From Micromonospora sediminimaris (GTDB taxonomy: Bacteria; Actinomycetota; Actinomycetes; Mycobacteriales; Micromonosporaceae), in assembly GCA_900112325.1 (NCBI GenBank), contig FOLJ01000021.1:1-64000 (forward strand): 64,000 nt of DNA. Direction: 5' to 3'. The translations under genes and the position numbers were made by a program. Under the pieces are notes generated by a model that saw only the letters and a list, made by a program, of their open reading frames with translations, was not told the origin of the DNA and ran no database searches. The first letter of the stretch is position 1. Each line of letters begins with the position of its first letter. Shown here piece by piece: positions 17,930 to 26,029 of this stretch.

Positions 17930-18136
17930 ATGCCCAACGTGCAGCAACCCGAGATGCGCCGGAGCGGCGAAACCCGGCTGGTCCAGGACAGCGACGGCCC
18001 GGTCGAGGGCGGTTCGTCCTCGGCCCGGCGGGAGCACCGCTCGGTGCCGGTCGACCAGGTGTCGCCGTACGGTCCGGATCGTGGCCGGGCCTCGACCTCG
18101 CACGAGCCGTCCGGGCGCGAGGCCGTGGGCGATTGA
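17930..18136 (+). CDS. Small hydrophilic hypothetical protein
   Basis: 68 residues starting MPNVQQPEMRRSGETRL, rich in Arg, Ser, Gly and Pro, with no predicted membrane segment; probably disordered. GGAGGTGA is 5 nt before the ATG, a strong ribosome site that decides the start. It follows the HPF-like gene by 58 bp and may be co-transcribed. No family recognised. Confidence 0.65.
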   Translation: MPNVQQPEMRRSGETRLVQDSDGPVEGGSSSARREHRSVPVDQVSPYGPDRGRASTSHEPSGREAVGD

Positions 18137-18214
18137 CCAGGAGGTAGCCCCTGTCCGCCGGGTGCGGGCGGGCGGGGGCTACCGCCCGGTAGCCAGCCGC
18201 AGTACCGTCGGTGG

Positions 18215-19249
18215 GTGGAACCGGACGTGCTTGGGCCGCCCTACGAGCGGCAGATCATCGACCTGGGCAGGGATGACGAGGGTCCGGTGGTGGCGACGCT
18301 GGTCCGCCGCCGGGCGGAGCAGCCCACCGGACGCGCCGTGCTCTACGTGCACGGCTTCGTCGACTATTTCTTCCAGACCCACGTGGCTGACTTCTTCGCC
18401 GCGCGCGGCTGGGACTTCTACGCGCTCGACCTGCGCAAATACGGCCGTAGCCTGCTGCCGCACCAGACCCCGAACTTCTGTCGCGACCTCGGCGACTACT
18501 TCCCCGAGCTGGACGCTGCCGCACGGATCATCCGGGACGAGGACGGGCACGACACCCTGCTGGCCATGGGCCACTCCACCGGCGGCCTGATCATCTCGCT
18601 GTGGGCCGACGCCCGCCGCGACGCCGGACTGGTCGACGGGATCTTCCTCAACAGCCCCTTCTTCGACCTCAACGCTCCCTGGTTCGTGCGGCGACCCCTC
18701 GCGGCCGCCGTCGCGCGCCTGGGCCGCAGGGCGCCGCACCGCATCCTCCCGTTCGGGATCGGCACCGTGTACGGCGAGAGCCTGCACGCCGACCATCGCG
18801 GCGAGTGGACGTACGACCTGGCCTGGAAGCCGCTCGCCGGTTTCCCCGTGCGGGCCGGTTGGCTGGACGCCATCCGCACCGGTCAGCGGCGACTGCGTGC
18901 CGGGTTGGACATCCCCGTGCCGGTGCTGCTCGCCTGCTCCACCCGATCGTTCCGAGGCACGAAGTGGCAGGATGCGGCGACCCTGGCCGACGCCGTCCTC
19001 GACGTCGAGCACATGGTCCGCTGGGCTCCCCGGCTCGGCCAGCACGTCACCGTGTCCCGCTTCGACGGCGGCCTGCACGATCTCACGCTCTCCGGCCCCG
19101 CCGTACGCGAGAAGGTCTTCGCCGAGGTCGGTCGGTGGGCCGAAGCCTTCCTCTGCGCCGGACCGACGGCCACCCGCCCGACCCCGCCGCAGCCCCGGCC
19201 CTCGGCCGAGGACGGACACCCCGCACGCCACTCCGCCGCGGACGCCTGA
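18215..19249 (+). CDS. Alpha/beta-hydrolase (monoacylglycerol-lipase-like serine hydrolase)
   Basis: 344 residues. Fold markers: VLYVHGFVDYFFQTHVADFF (oxyanion loop), the nucleophile elbow MGHSTGGLI and the late His in FDGGLHDLTLSG; the acid is probably Asp in the DAVLDVEHMV region. Similar to lysophospholipase/monoacylglycerol lipase-type hydrolases of actinobacteria; the substrate is not known. GTG 18215 is 6 nt after TACCGT with no ribosome site, a leaderless pattern. The last 40 residues are a Pro-rich tail. Confidence 0.85.
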   Translation: MEPDVLGPPYERQIIDLGRDDEGPVVATLVRRRAEQPTGRAVLYVHGFVDYFFQTHVADFFAARGWDFYALDLRKYGRSLLPHQTPNFCRDLGDYFPELDAAARIIRDEDGHDTLLAMGHSTGGLIISLWADARRDAGLVDGIFLNSPFFDLNAPWFVRRPLAAAVARLGRRAPHRILPFGIGTVYGESLHADHRGEWTYDLAWKPLAGFPVRAGWLDAIRTGQRRLRAGLDIPVPVLLACSTRSFRGTKWQDAATLADAVLDVEHMVRWAPRLGQHVTVSRFDGGLHDLTLSGPAVREKVFAEVGRWAEAFLCAGPTATRPTPPQPRPSAEDGHPARHSAADA

Positions 19250-19344
19250 GCCTCGCCGACACCCGGCCGCTACGACCCGGCCTGACCACCCGTTTCACCG
19301 GGCGGAGGGCGGACGGCGGTACCCTTCTCGCGCGATACCACGTT

Positions 19345-19417
19345 GCGCCCGTAGCTCAGCGGATAGAGCAGGGGACTTCTAATCCCAAGGCCGCAGGTTC
19401 GAATCCTGCCGGGCGCG
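19345..19417 (+). tRNA. tRNA-Arg (anticodon UCU)
   Basis: A 73-nt cloverleaf: acceptor GCGCCCG/CGGGCGC, D arm GCTC-AGCGGATA-GAGC, anticodon loop CTTCTAA (anticodon TCT), T arm GCAGG-TTCGAAT-CCTGC and discriminator G. The 3-prime CCA is not encoded. Base 27-43 of the anticodon stem appears mismatched (G-A). It closely resembles bacterial tRNA-Arg(UCU). Confidence 0.97.
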
Positions 19418-19428
19418 CAGACGATACA

Positions 19429-19465
19429 GCGGTGGCGGAGTCGTCGAGCGGCTCGTTGCCACCGC
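19429..19465 (+). terminator. Hairpin just after tRNA-Arg
   Basis: GCGGTGGC and GCCACCGC form a perfect 8-bp stem starting 12 nt after the tRNA, with an inner GAGC/GCTC stem. A transcription end for the tRNA is the simplest reading. Confidence 0.6.
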
Positions 19466-19840
19466 CGGGTTCGACTGCGCCCTTCACCGGCGCCGCGAAC
19501 CGGGGTAGCCACCGCCGCACCATCGGGCTGGCCGAAGGTTGGCTCACCCGGCCAACCCGTGACCCGCCTCCACAACCAGGATCAACGTCGACCTGGCACT
19601 CCCTCGGTTGAAGTCGGTACGTCCACGGCCCTTGATCTTTTGGCCCGCTTGCTGAAAGGGTTGCGCCGGCGGTGGACCGCGAAGTCGTCCACAAGGGAGC
19701 GTTGCCGAGTCCGCGGATCTCGGCGCGCCCGAAAGTGATGGTCTTCGATTCAGTGGGCGTGCCGGCGCGAATGCTGCACCGCCAGAGCTACCGACGAAGG
19801 CCGAAGTCGGAACCGGCCGACCGGCAAAGGGGGAAACAAC
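19466..19840. other. Gene-free 375 bp between tRNA-Arg and the secreted Cys protein
   Basis: No convincing gene on either strand. It should contain the promoter of the secreted-protein gene at 19841. No integrase gene and no repeat of the tRNA 3-prime end is seen, so there is no sign of an integrated element here. A sequence one base off the DnaA box (TCGTCCACA) occurs near 19686. Confidence 0.6.
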
Positions 19841-20206
19841 GTGCGAGCAAGCAATAACGGGACGGGAAGCAGGGTCGGCACCGCCAAACGGGTAGCGGTC
19901 ACCCTGACCCTTGCGCTCACTTCGACCCTCGGTGTTGTCGCGGTCACCGCCTCACCAGCACAGGCGCTGCCGACGAACTGCAACGGCACCCCCGGGACCG
20001 CCACCTACGGGGTCATGTGTCGGGGTGGCACCGGCTTCTACCGTGCCTGGACCGAGTGCAAGCACGTGAGCACAGGCAACAAGAAGCACGCTTACGGCAA
20101 CGGTGTGGGTATCGGGGGATACTCCAAGGCGAACTGCGGGTCCAACTACCGCATCACCAAGAACCGCGGGGTTACGAAGAGCAACTACCTGCCACCGAAC
20201 TGGTAG
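19841..20206 (+). CDS. Small secreted cysteine-containing protein of unknown function
   Basis: 121 residues with a clear Sec signal peptide: basic start, hydrophobic core VAVTLTLALTSTLGVVAVTA and cleavage near SPAQALP (about residue 43). The mature part is about 78 residues, rich in Gly, Asn, Lys, Thr and Tyr, with four Cys (NCNG, MCRG, ECKH, NCGS) that could form two disulfides. It ends SNYLPPNW. GTG 19841 is preceded by AAAGGGGG. Codon use is less GC-extreme than in its neighbours. Two hairpins follow. No family recognised. Confidence 0.8.
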   Translation: MRASNNGTGSRVGTAKRVAVTLTLALTSTLGVVAVTASPAQALPTNCNGTPGTATYGVMCRGGTGFYRAWTECKHVSTGNKKHAYGNGVGIGGYSKANCGSNYRITKNRGVTKSNYLPPNW

Positions 20207-20227
20207 TCACTACCGCACAGATACACC

Positions 20228-20260
20228 ACGACCGACGATCTCCAGCGAGATGCCGGTCGT
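20228..20260 (+). terminator. First hairpin after the secreted protein
   Basis: ACGACCG/CGGTCGT with an inner ATCTC/GAGAT stem; total stem about 12 bp with a small internal bulge, 21 bp after the stop codon. Confidence 0.65.
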
Positions 20261-20273
20261 AACGCTGGATGCT

Positions 20274-20320
20274 GCCGGTGGCTCGGCCCGAGGATGACCA
20301 CGGCGGGCGGAGCCACCGGC
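20274..20320. terminator. Second hairpin, probably bidirectional
   Basis: GCCGGTGGCTC and GAGCCACCGGC form a perfect 11-bp stem with a 25-nt loop. It lies between the secreted-protein gene (+) and the end of the HAD gene (-, stop at 20324), so it may serve both. Confidence 0.65.
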
Positions 20321-20323
20321 ACG

Positions 20324-21097
20324 CTAGGGCAGGTCGTCCTCGGGCGAGGAGCCGCCTCGGCTCAGGAGCGCGAGTAGGCCGTGGCCGTCCTCGGTGTGGG
20401 CGTCCGGCCGCAGGTCGGGGCGGGACGGCTCGCGGTCGGTGCGAGGTGAGCGCATCAGGATCGCGGCACCTGCACCAGCCCGACGAGCACAGGCCACGTC
20501 GCGGTGCACGCTGTCGCCGACGAACCAGCAGTCGCCGATCGGCACGCCGACGGCGTCGGCCGCCAGCCAGGCCAGACGGGGGTTGGGCTTACGGAGCCCG
20601 GCCTCGTCGCTGTAGAACTCGGCCACGAACAGGTCGGACAGCCCGGCAGCGGCGAGGAAGTCCCGATGCGCCGCCCCGCAGAGCGCGTTGCTGACCACCG
20701 CCATCGGCAGACCTGCCCCGGCCGCGGCTCGCAGCGCCTCCGGGATGCCGGGACGGACCTGCCACTCCGGTCGCCACGCCCACGCGTACGCCAGTGGGGT
20801 CGCCGCCTCCTGGACCGCCGTGCGGGCAGCTTCGGGCCAGGTAACGGTGACGAAGTCTGCCCACACCTGCGCGTGTGGCAGCTCGATCGGATCGTCGGAG
20901 TTGCCGACGTCGTCGCGCCACCGCGCGTAGGCCCGGCCGCCCTCGGTCAGGTCGGCGGCGATCTGCTCGGCCGACACGGCACCGCCCATCAGGTCGAACA
21001 GCCGGCGCACCAGTGCCGGTGGTGCCGGTGGCTGTCGTGGAGCGTCGGCCAGGACACCGCCGAAGTCCAACAGGAGCGCGCGAGGTGGTCGCAGCAT
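20324..21097 (-). CDS. HAD-family hydrolase (phosphoglycolate-phosphatase-like)
   Basis: 257 residues of the haloacid dehalogenase superfamily. Motif I is LLLDFGGVLAD, motif II AVVSNALCG, motif III Lys in GLRKPNPRLAWLAADAVG, and motif IV GDCWFVGDSVHRDVACARRAG. Note that motif I has DFGG where the acid/base Asp would be expected (DxD), as in the epoxide-hydrolase-like HAD subgroup. Substrate unknown. The start at ATG 21097 is weakly supported by a G-rich stretch. Confidence 0.85.
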   Translation of the reverse strand: MLRPPRALLLDFGGVLADAPRQPPAPPALVRRLFDLMGGAVSAEQIAADLTEGGRAYARWRDDVGNSDDPIELPHAQVWADFVTVTWPEAARTAVQEAATPLAYAWAWRPEWQVRPGIPEALRAAAGAGLPMAVVSNALCGAAHRDFLAAAGLSDLFVAEFYSDEAGLRKPNPRLAWLAADAVGVPIGDCWFVGDSVHRDVACARRAGAGAAILMRSPRTDREPSRPDLRPDAHTEDGHGLLALLSRGGSSPEDDLP

Positions 21098-21168
21098 CCC
21101 CCCATCCTGACGCACCTCCCGCCTACAAACCCGTCCGGGAGGATCACCCGTCCCGCCTGCGTCGCTGT

Positions 21169-21217
21169 CAATCTTGGAAAGTTCCCGTTCGCGGAGAACG
21201 GGAACTTTCCAAGATTG
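21169..21217. repeat. Long near-perfect hairpin, likely terminator or dispersed palindrome
   Basis: Arms 21169-21190 and 21196-21217 are perfectly complementary over 22 bp with a 5-nt loop (GCGGA). The outer part is AT-rich for this genome (AATCTTGGAAAG) and gives a U-containing 3-prime arm in either direction. It sits between the minus-strand dehydrogenase stop (21256) and the minus-strand HAD start (21097), so it can terminate the dehydrogenase transcript. Confidence 0.85.
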
Positions 21218-21255
21218 GCTCGATCTGGCACCAGGCGCGGCCTCGGATGGGGAGG

Positions 21256-22797
21256 TCAGCTGGTTTGGCAGGGGGTGCCGTTGAGCTGGAAGTCGGTGGG
21301 GCGGTCGTTGGTGCCGGAGTAGGTGGCCTGGAAGCCGAAGCTCACCGTGCCGTTTGTCGGCAGGCTGCCGTTCCAGGCCGCGTTGCGCGCGGTCACGTTC
21401 CTGCCGGCCTGGGTGACCTGCGCGTTCCACGCGTTGGTGACCTGCTGGTTGCCGCCGAAGGACCAGGTCACGGTCCAGCCGGTCAGGGCGGCACCCCGGT
21501 TGGTGACCCGGACGTCCGCGGTGAAGCCGCTGTTCCACTGGTTGACCGTCCAGCTCACCACACAGGTGGCGGGTCCGGTGGTCGGCGGCGGTGTCGTGGG
21601 CGGGGGCGGCGTGGTGGGAGGCGGAGTTGTCGGCGGCGGCGTGGTCGGCGGCGGGGTGGTGGGAGGGGGTGTGGTGGCGTCGCGGGGCGGGAAGCGCAGG
21701 ATCCGGTCGTCGGTGGCTGCCGGCGTGCCCCGGCCGTCCCGGTTGCTGGTGGTGACCCAGAGCCACCCGTCCGGGCCGTACTCGACGGTGCGCAGCCGCC
21801 CGTAGCTGCCCGCCAGTTCGGCGGTGGGGGTGCCGACGCCGCCGGACCCGTTTAGCGGCACGTTCCACAGGCGGTTTCCGCGCAGGCTGGCCACGAAGAG
21901 CCGGTTCCCGGCGATCGCCGCACCGCTCGGTGACGCCTCCGCCGGGGTCCAGGTCAGCAGCGGGTCACGGAAGCGGGGGTCGTTGGCCCTTCCCTCCACC
22001 GTGGGCCATCCGTAGTTGCTACCGGCGACGATCAGGTTGATCTCGTCCCAGGTGTTCTGACCGAACTCGGTGGCGTACAGCCTGCCCTGGGCGTCCCAGG
22101 CCAGTCCCTGCACGTGACGGTGGCCGAGGCTGTAGACCGGCGATCCGGCGATCGGGTTGTCCGACGGGACGGTGCCGTCGGGCCGGATGCGAAGGATCTT
22201 TCCGTTGCGGCTCTGCGGGTCCTGTGCTGAGGCGGTCTGTCCGGCGTCGCCGACGCCGACGTAGAGCATCCCGTCCGGTCCGAACGCGATCCGACCCCCG
22301 TTGTGAATGGCCGCGCGGTTCAGCCCGGTGAGGATCGGCTGCTGGGTCTGCGGTGCGGTGAGCCGGAACCGGGCTATCCGGTTGTCGCTCGCGGTGGTGA
22401 AGTAGACGTAGATCCAGCCGTCCTGAGCGTAGGTCGGCGACACGGCCAGGCCGAGCAGGCCGCCCTCGCTGACCGGAGTCACACCGGAGATGGTGACCAC
22501 GGGTTCCGTCGGCTGACCGGGCCGGACCCGCACCACCTGCCCGGTGGGTCGCTGGGCGACCAGGGCGCTGCCGTCGGGCAGGAAGTCCATCCCCCACGGC
22601 ACCTGGAGACCGGTGGCGACCGTCTCGGGCCGGGAGAAATCGAAGTCACCGACGGCGAGCAGCGCGGGTGGCGCGTCGTTGCGGGCACCGGACGGACGTT
22701 CGGCGCTCGGGACCGCGCCGGCCAGGCCGGCGAGGCCGACACTGCCGACGACCAGACCGGCGGTGAGTACGGCCCCGACCGCGAGTCGGATCTTCAT
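21256..22797 (-). CDS. Secreted soluble aldose-sugar/sorbosone-type dehydrogenase with C-terminal CBM2
   Basis: 513 residues. A Sec signal (residues 1-29) precedes a six-bladed propeller of the PQQ glucose/sorbosone dehydrogenase family: VPWGMDFLPDGSALVAQRPTG, SEGGLLGLAVSP, IHNGGRIAFGPDGMLYVGVGD, GHRHVQGLAW and GSNYGWP. A threonine-proline linker built of TTPPP units follows at about 372-402. The last 100 residues are a cellulose-binding CBM2 with CVVSWTVNQWNSGFTADVRV and the terminal Cys of the disulfide. It would oxidise sugars at polysaccharide surfaces. ATG 22797 follows AGGGGGTGG. Confidence 0.9.
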   Translation of the reverse strand: MKIRLAVGAVLTAGLVVGSVGLAGLAGAVPSAERPSGARNDAPPALLAVGDFDFSRPETVATGLQVPWGMDFLPDGSALVAQRPTGQVVRVRPGQPTEPVVTISGVTPVSEGGLLGLAVSPTYAQDGWIYVYFTTASDNRIARFRLTAPQTQQPILTGLNRAAIHNGGRIAFGPDGMLYVGVGDAGQTASAQDPQSRNGKILRIRPDGTVPSDNPIAGSPVYSLGHRHVQGLAWDAQGRLYATEFGQNTWDEINLIVAGSNYGWPTVEGRANDPRFRDPLLTWTPAEASPSGAAIAGNRLFVASLRGNRLWNVPLNGSGGVGTPTAELAGSYGRLRTVEYGPDGWLWVTTSNRDGRGTPAATDDRILRFPPRDATTPPPTTPPPTTPPPTTPPPTTPPPPTTPPPTTGPATCVVSWTVNQWNSGFTADVRVTNRGAALTGWTVTWSFGGNQQVTNAWNAQVTQAGRNVTARNAAWNGSLPTNGTVSFGFQATYSGTNDRPTDFQLNGTPCQTS

Positions 22798-22896
22798 GCC
22801 ACCCCCTATGCATCGATGTAAGTGAATCTAGCACGATGCCACGTCGTCGCCGGAAATCGCTGGCCCGGATCAATCGCCGACCGTACGGTCACCGGC

Positions 22897-23442
22897 ATGC
22901 GACTGCGGGAAGAACTGGCGGCCGATCACGATGCCGTCCACGAACTGCACCGGCTGGCCTTCGGTGACCATGGGGAGGTGGTGGCGGCGCTGGTGCGGGC
23001 GCTGCGGAACGACGACCCGGAAGCCCTCAGCCTGGTCGCCGAGGAGGACGACGAGGTCGTGGGGCACGTGATGTTCACCCGCAGCCTGCTCGACGCTCCG
23101 CGTCAACTCGTACCGGTGCAGGTGCTCAGCCCGGTCGCGGTCACGCCCGGCCGGCAGCGGCGCGGCATCGGTGGCGCTCTGATCAGACACGGGCTGCGCC
23201 TGCTCGACGAGCGGGGCGTGCCGGCGGTCTTCCTGGAGGGCGATCCCGGGTACTACGCCCGCCTCGGCTTCGCCGCCGCCGGCGAGCTGGGCTTCCGTCG
23301 GCCGTCGCTGCGCATTCCGGCACCCGCCTTCCAGGTGGTCAGGCTATCCGGGTACGAGCCGTGGATGACCGGGACGTTCGTCTACTCGGCCACGTTCTGG
23401 CAGCAGGACTGCGTCGGGCTACGCGAGGGGGTCAGCGGCTGA
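22897..23442 (+). CDS. GNAT-family N-acetyltransferase
   Basis: 181 residues with the acetyl-CoA-binding signature VTPGRQRRGIGGALIRHGL and the late GYYARLGF motif typical of YhbS-like acetyltransferases. The substrate is unknown. ATG 22897 is exactly 7 nt after TACGGT (22884-22889), a leaderless arrangement; the frame upstream is open but not similar to the family. Divergent from the secreted dehydrogenase gene. Confidence 0.88.
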   Translation: MRLREELAADHDAVHELHRLAFGDHGEVVAALVRALRNDDPEALSLVAEEDDEVVGHVMFTRSLLDAPRQLVPVQVLSPVAVTPGRQRRGIGGALIRHGLRLLDERGVPAVFLEGDPGYYARLGFAAAGELGFRRPSLRIPAPAFQVVRLSGYEPWMTGTFVYSATFWQQDCVGLREGVSG

Positions 23443-23580
23443 GCGTGACGGATAGGCGACCAAGGGTCGACCTCGACGTAACCCACGGTCATCGGCTCCA
23501 CTGCCGTGTGTTATTCTCCGGCGTCGATCTCCGCAGCGCGGACCCGGATCGGGTCGTTTGTCGCAAAGGACGCCTTCCCG

Positions 23581-24759
23581 ATGTCGGCCCTGCCCAACCC
23601 GATCACGTCACCTGCCACGGTGGACCGTCCGGCCGCCAGCGCGTTCGCGTTCATCTTCACCCGACTGCCGGCGCTGCTGCGGCTCTCCTGCGGCCTGTTC
23701 TGCCTCGTGGTGGCGCTCGCCGTGCGTACCCCGCCGGTACGTCCGGAGCTGCTGCTACCCGCCGTGGCGGCGCTGACCGGCTGGTCGCTCTGGTACGCGC
23801 TGCACGCCTGGCGGGACGGCGTCGGCACGCCACTCGTCGCCGTCGACGTGGCGCTCACCAGCGCCGCGTGCCTGGCGATCCCGGTCCTGGTCGCACCCGA
23901 GGTGCTGCCTGGTGAGGCCAGTTGGATCGCGGTACTGGCCAGCACCACCGTGATCAACGCTCAGGCGACCGCCCCGGCCCGCCTGTCGATTCCGGCCGGG
24001 CTGCTGGTCACCGCGGCGTACGCGACGGGTGCGCACACGGCCGGGAATTCGACCGAGGCCAGGGCGCACGCGGCCACCCTGCTCGCCCAGACCGCCTGTA
24101 CGGCGATGATGACCGCGGTGATGCGCCGCCGCATCACCCGGGCGGACACCGCCTTCGTGGCCGCTCAGCGGGCCGCCCGGGACGCCATGGTCGCCCGGAT
24201 CGCCCGCGAGGCGGAACGACGGCAGAACCGCGACCTGCATGACACCGTGCTGGCGACGCTCAACATGGTGGGGCAGGGCGCGGTGGACAGGTCCTCCACC
24301 GCGCTGCGCGAGCGGTGTGCCGCCGACCTGCGTACCCTCGCCGCTCTGGCGGAGGCGCGCGCGGTGCCGCACGACGTGACCGCCCGACTGGACGAGCGTC
24401 TCCGGGCCGCGATCGCCCGGCTGCCCGGCCTCCCGGTCGCCACCGACCTGCCACCGTGCACGGTGGCCGCATCTGTCGCGGAGGCCGTCGCGGAGAGCGC
24501 GTACGCCGCGCTGGCCAATGTGGTGAACCATGCCCCCGGCGCACGGGCGACCCTGCGACTGCGGCGGTACGCCGGCACCGTCACGGTCGAGGTGATCGAC
24601 GACGGTCCCGGTTTCGACCCGGCCACCGTGCCGGCGCACCGGTACGGTCTGCGCGAGTCGGTACACGGCCGGATGGCGACGATCGGCGGGCGTGCCGACG
24701 TCGACTCCGCGCCCGGTCGGGGCACCCGGATCCGGCTGGAGTGGTCCGATGTCGGCTGA
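23581..24759 (+). CDS. Membrane sensor histidine kinase (NarL-type partner)
   Basis: 392 residues. Five or so membrane segments occupy residues 25-190. A HisKA_3-like helix follows with the phospho-acceptor His220 in RQNRDLHDTVLATLNMV. The HATPase domain has ALANVVNHAPGA (N box), VEVIDDGPGFDP (G1) and GRGTRIRLEW (G2). ATG 23581 is preceded by AAAGGA at a slightly long distance. It overlaps the next gene by 11 bp and forms an operon with it and a LuxR-type regulator. Confidence 0.9.
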   Translation: MSALPNPITSPATVDRPAASAFAFIFTRLPALLRLSCGLFCLVVALAVRTPPVRPELLLPAVAALTGWSLWYALHAWRDGVGTPLVAVDVALTSAACLAIPVLVAPEVLPGEASWIAVLASTTVINAQATAPARLSIPAGLLVTAAYATGAHTAGNSTEARAHAATLLAQTACTAMMTAVMRRRITRADTAFVAAQRAARDAMVARIAREAERRQNRDLHDTVLATLNMVGQGAVDRSSTALRERCAADLRTLAALAEARAVPHDVTARLDERLRAAIARLPGLPVATDLPPCTVAASVAEAVAESAYAALANVVNHAPGARATLRLRRYAGTVTVEVIDDGPGFDPATVPAHRYGLRESVHGRMATIGGRADVDSAPGRGTRIRLEWSDVG

Positions 24760-26029
24760 GCGGCTGTCGACGGACCCGGGGGCGAGCGCGACGGGGTTCC
24801 GAGCCGGCACGACCACGTACGCCGAAGGCACCGCCGCCCGTACGGCGTCCCTGCCGCAGCAGCCCCGGCCAGGCCCGGTGCCGAAGCCCGTGGCCGGGCC
24901 GGCGTCCGACGAGGTCGGTGCGGTGCGGGCCGCCGCCGCGGTGGCCCGCACCTCCGACCGGGGCGCCCGGATCGTCGCGGTCACCATCGCGCTGGTCTGG
25001 CACCTGGCCATCGGGCTGCCCGCGGTGCTCGCCGCCCGGTCGACGCTGGCCGTGCCCGGGGTGGTGCTGGGGGGCTGGTTACTCGTCGCGGCGCTCGGCG
25101 TGATCGCCGGGATCCGGCTGCTACACGACACCCCGCTGCCGGCGACGCCGCTGGCCGGCCTGCTGCTGGCAGTCGACGTGGCGGTCTTCGCCACGGTGGG
25201 CCGGGCACATCTGTTCAGCCCGGCGAACTGGGTGTGGGGCACCCTTGCCTGGTTCTTCCTGGTGGTGCTCTGGGGGCGGCCGGTGCGCCGGCTGCTGGTA
25301 CTGCTGGCCGCGCACGCGGCCACCGCGCTGACCGCCGTCGTGCTGCACGGTGCGACGGGCGCCGCCGACCTGGCCCGGGCCACGATGGCCCTCTACGGCA
25401 CATCGTCGCTGCCGGTGGCGGTCTTCGCCGGTGCGGCGGTGCTTGCCGCGCTGTCCCGGCAGCGCGCCGCCACGGCGGCGACCACGAACGCGATGGTGGC
25501 CGAGCGGGAAGCCGCCGAACGGGCCCGGCACGAGCGGGGCGAGCGGCTGAATCTGGTCGGTCGCGCCGCCAGCGAGGTGCTTACCGAGTTGGCCGAGGGA
25601 CGGGTCGATCCGGCCGACCCGGAGGTGCAGCGCCGCTGCGTACGGGCCGCCGCCCAGTTGCGTCGCCTGATCGCCGAGTCCGACGACGTGCCCCACCCCC
25701 TGCTGCACGAGTTGCGGGCCGCTGCCGATCTGGCCGAGCGCAACGGCCTCCCGATCGACCTGGTCACAATTGGTACACCGCCACCGTTGCCGGTGCGGAT
25801 TCGCCGCAGCCTGGCGGATCCGCTCACCGCCGGTCTCGCGGACGCACAGGACTGGGCCCGGTTGACCGTGGTCTCCGGCCCCGACGAGGTGGTGGTCAGT
25901 CTCGTCACACCCGACCGGGAGGGCCCGGACACCACCGGGCATCCGCCGGAGGACGACGACGGGCAGGTGGAGCACCTCTACGAACGGGACGGGAAGATCA
26001 GATGGACGCAGACGCGCTGGCACCGGTGA
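24749..26029 (+). CDS. Kinase-like membrane protein lacking a recognisable ATPase domain
   Basis: 426 residues. A Pro/Ala-rich cytoplasmic N-terminus (about 80 residues) is followed by several membrane segments (about 90-250) and a helical segment ERARHERGERLNLVGRAASEVLTELAEG that resembles a degenerate dimerisation helix. The C-terminal domain has the position of a HATPase domain, but no N, G1 or G2 motif is visible and the His of the DHp motif is missing. It is best read as a pseudo-kinase or accessory sensor of the flanking system. It overlaps both neighbours (11 bp and 28 bp). Confidence 0.75.
   Translation: MSAERLSTDPGASATGFRAGTTTYAEGTAARTASLPQQPRPGPVPKPVAGPASDEVGAVRAAAAVARTSDRGARIVAVTIALVWHLAIGLPAVLAARSTLAVPGVVLGGWLLVAALGVIAGIRLLHDTPLPATPLAGLLLAVDVAVFATVGRAHLFSPANWVWGTLAWFFLVVLWGRPVRRLLVLLAAHAATALTAVVLHGATGAADLARATMALYGTSSLPVAVFAGAAVLAALSRQRAATAATTNAMVAEREAAERARHERGERLNLVGRAASEVLTELAEGRVDPADPEVQRRCVRAAAQLRRLIAESDDVPHPLLHELRAAADLAERNGLPIDLVTIGTPPPLPVRIRRSLADPLTAGLADAQDWARLTVVSGPDEVVVSLVTPDREGPDTTGHPPEDDDGQVEHLYERDGKIRWTQTRWHR

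Noticed and set aside
19431..19520. Second tRNA or tRNA fragment after tRNA-Arg
   Set aside because: GGTGGCGGAGTCGTCGAGCGGC looks like a tRNA 5-prime half, but no anticodon or T arm follows; it folds as a simple hairpin.
19672..19857. 61-codon + strand frame upstream of the secreted protein
   Set aside because: No ribosome site, basic low-information translation, and it overlaps the ribosome site and start of the well-supported gene at 19841.
19345..20323. Integrated element at tRNA-Arg
   Set aside because: No integrase, no repeat of the tRNA 3-prime end, and normal genes resume directly; only one atypical gene lies there.
21590..21670. Tandem repeat array, possible CRISPR or minisatellite
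   Set aside because: It is the in-frame coding repeat of the TTPPP linker in the dehydrogenase-CBM2 gene. No CRISPR array or cas gene is present in the window.
22809..22820. TGCATCGATGTA as a LacI-type operator before the secreted dehydrogenase
   Set aside because: Only an 8-bp perfect core; no regulator nearby and too short to separate from chance.
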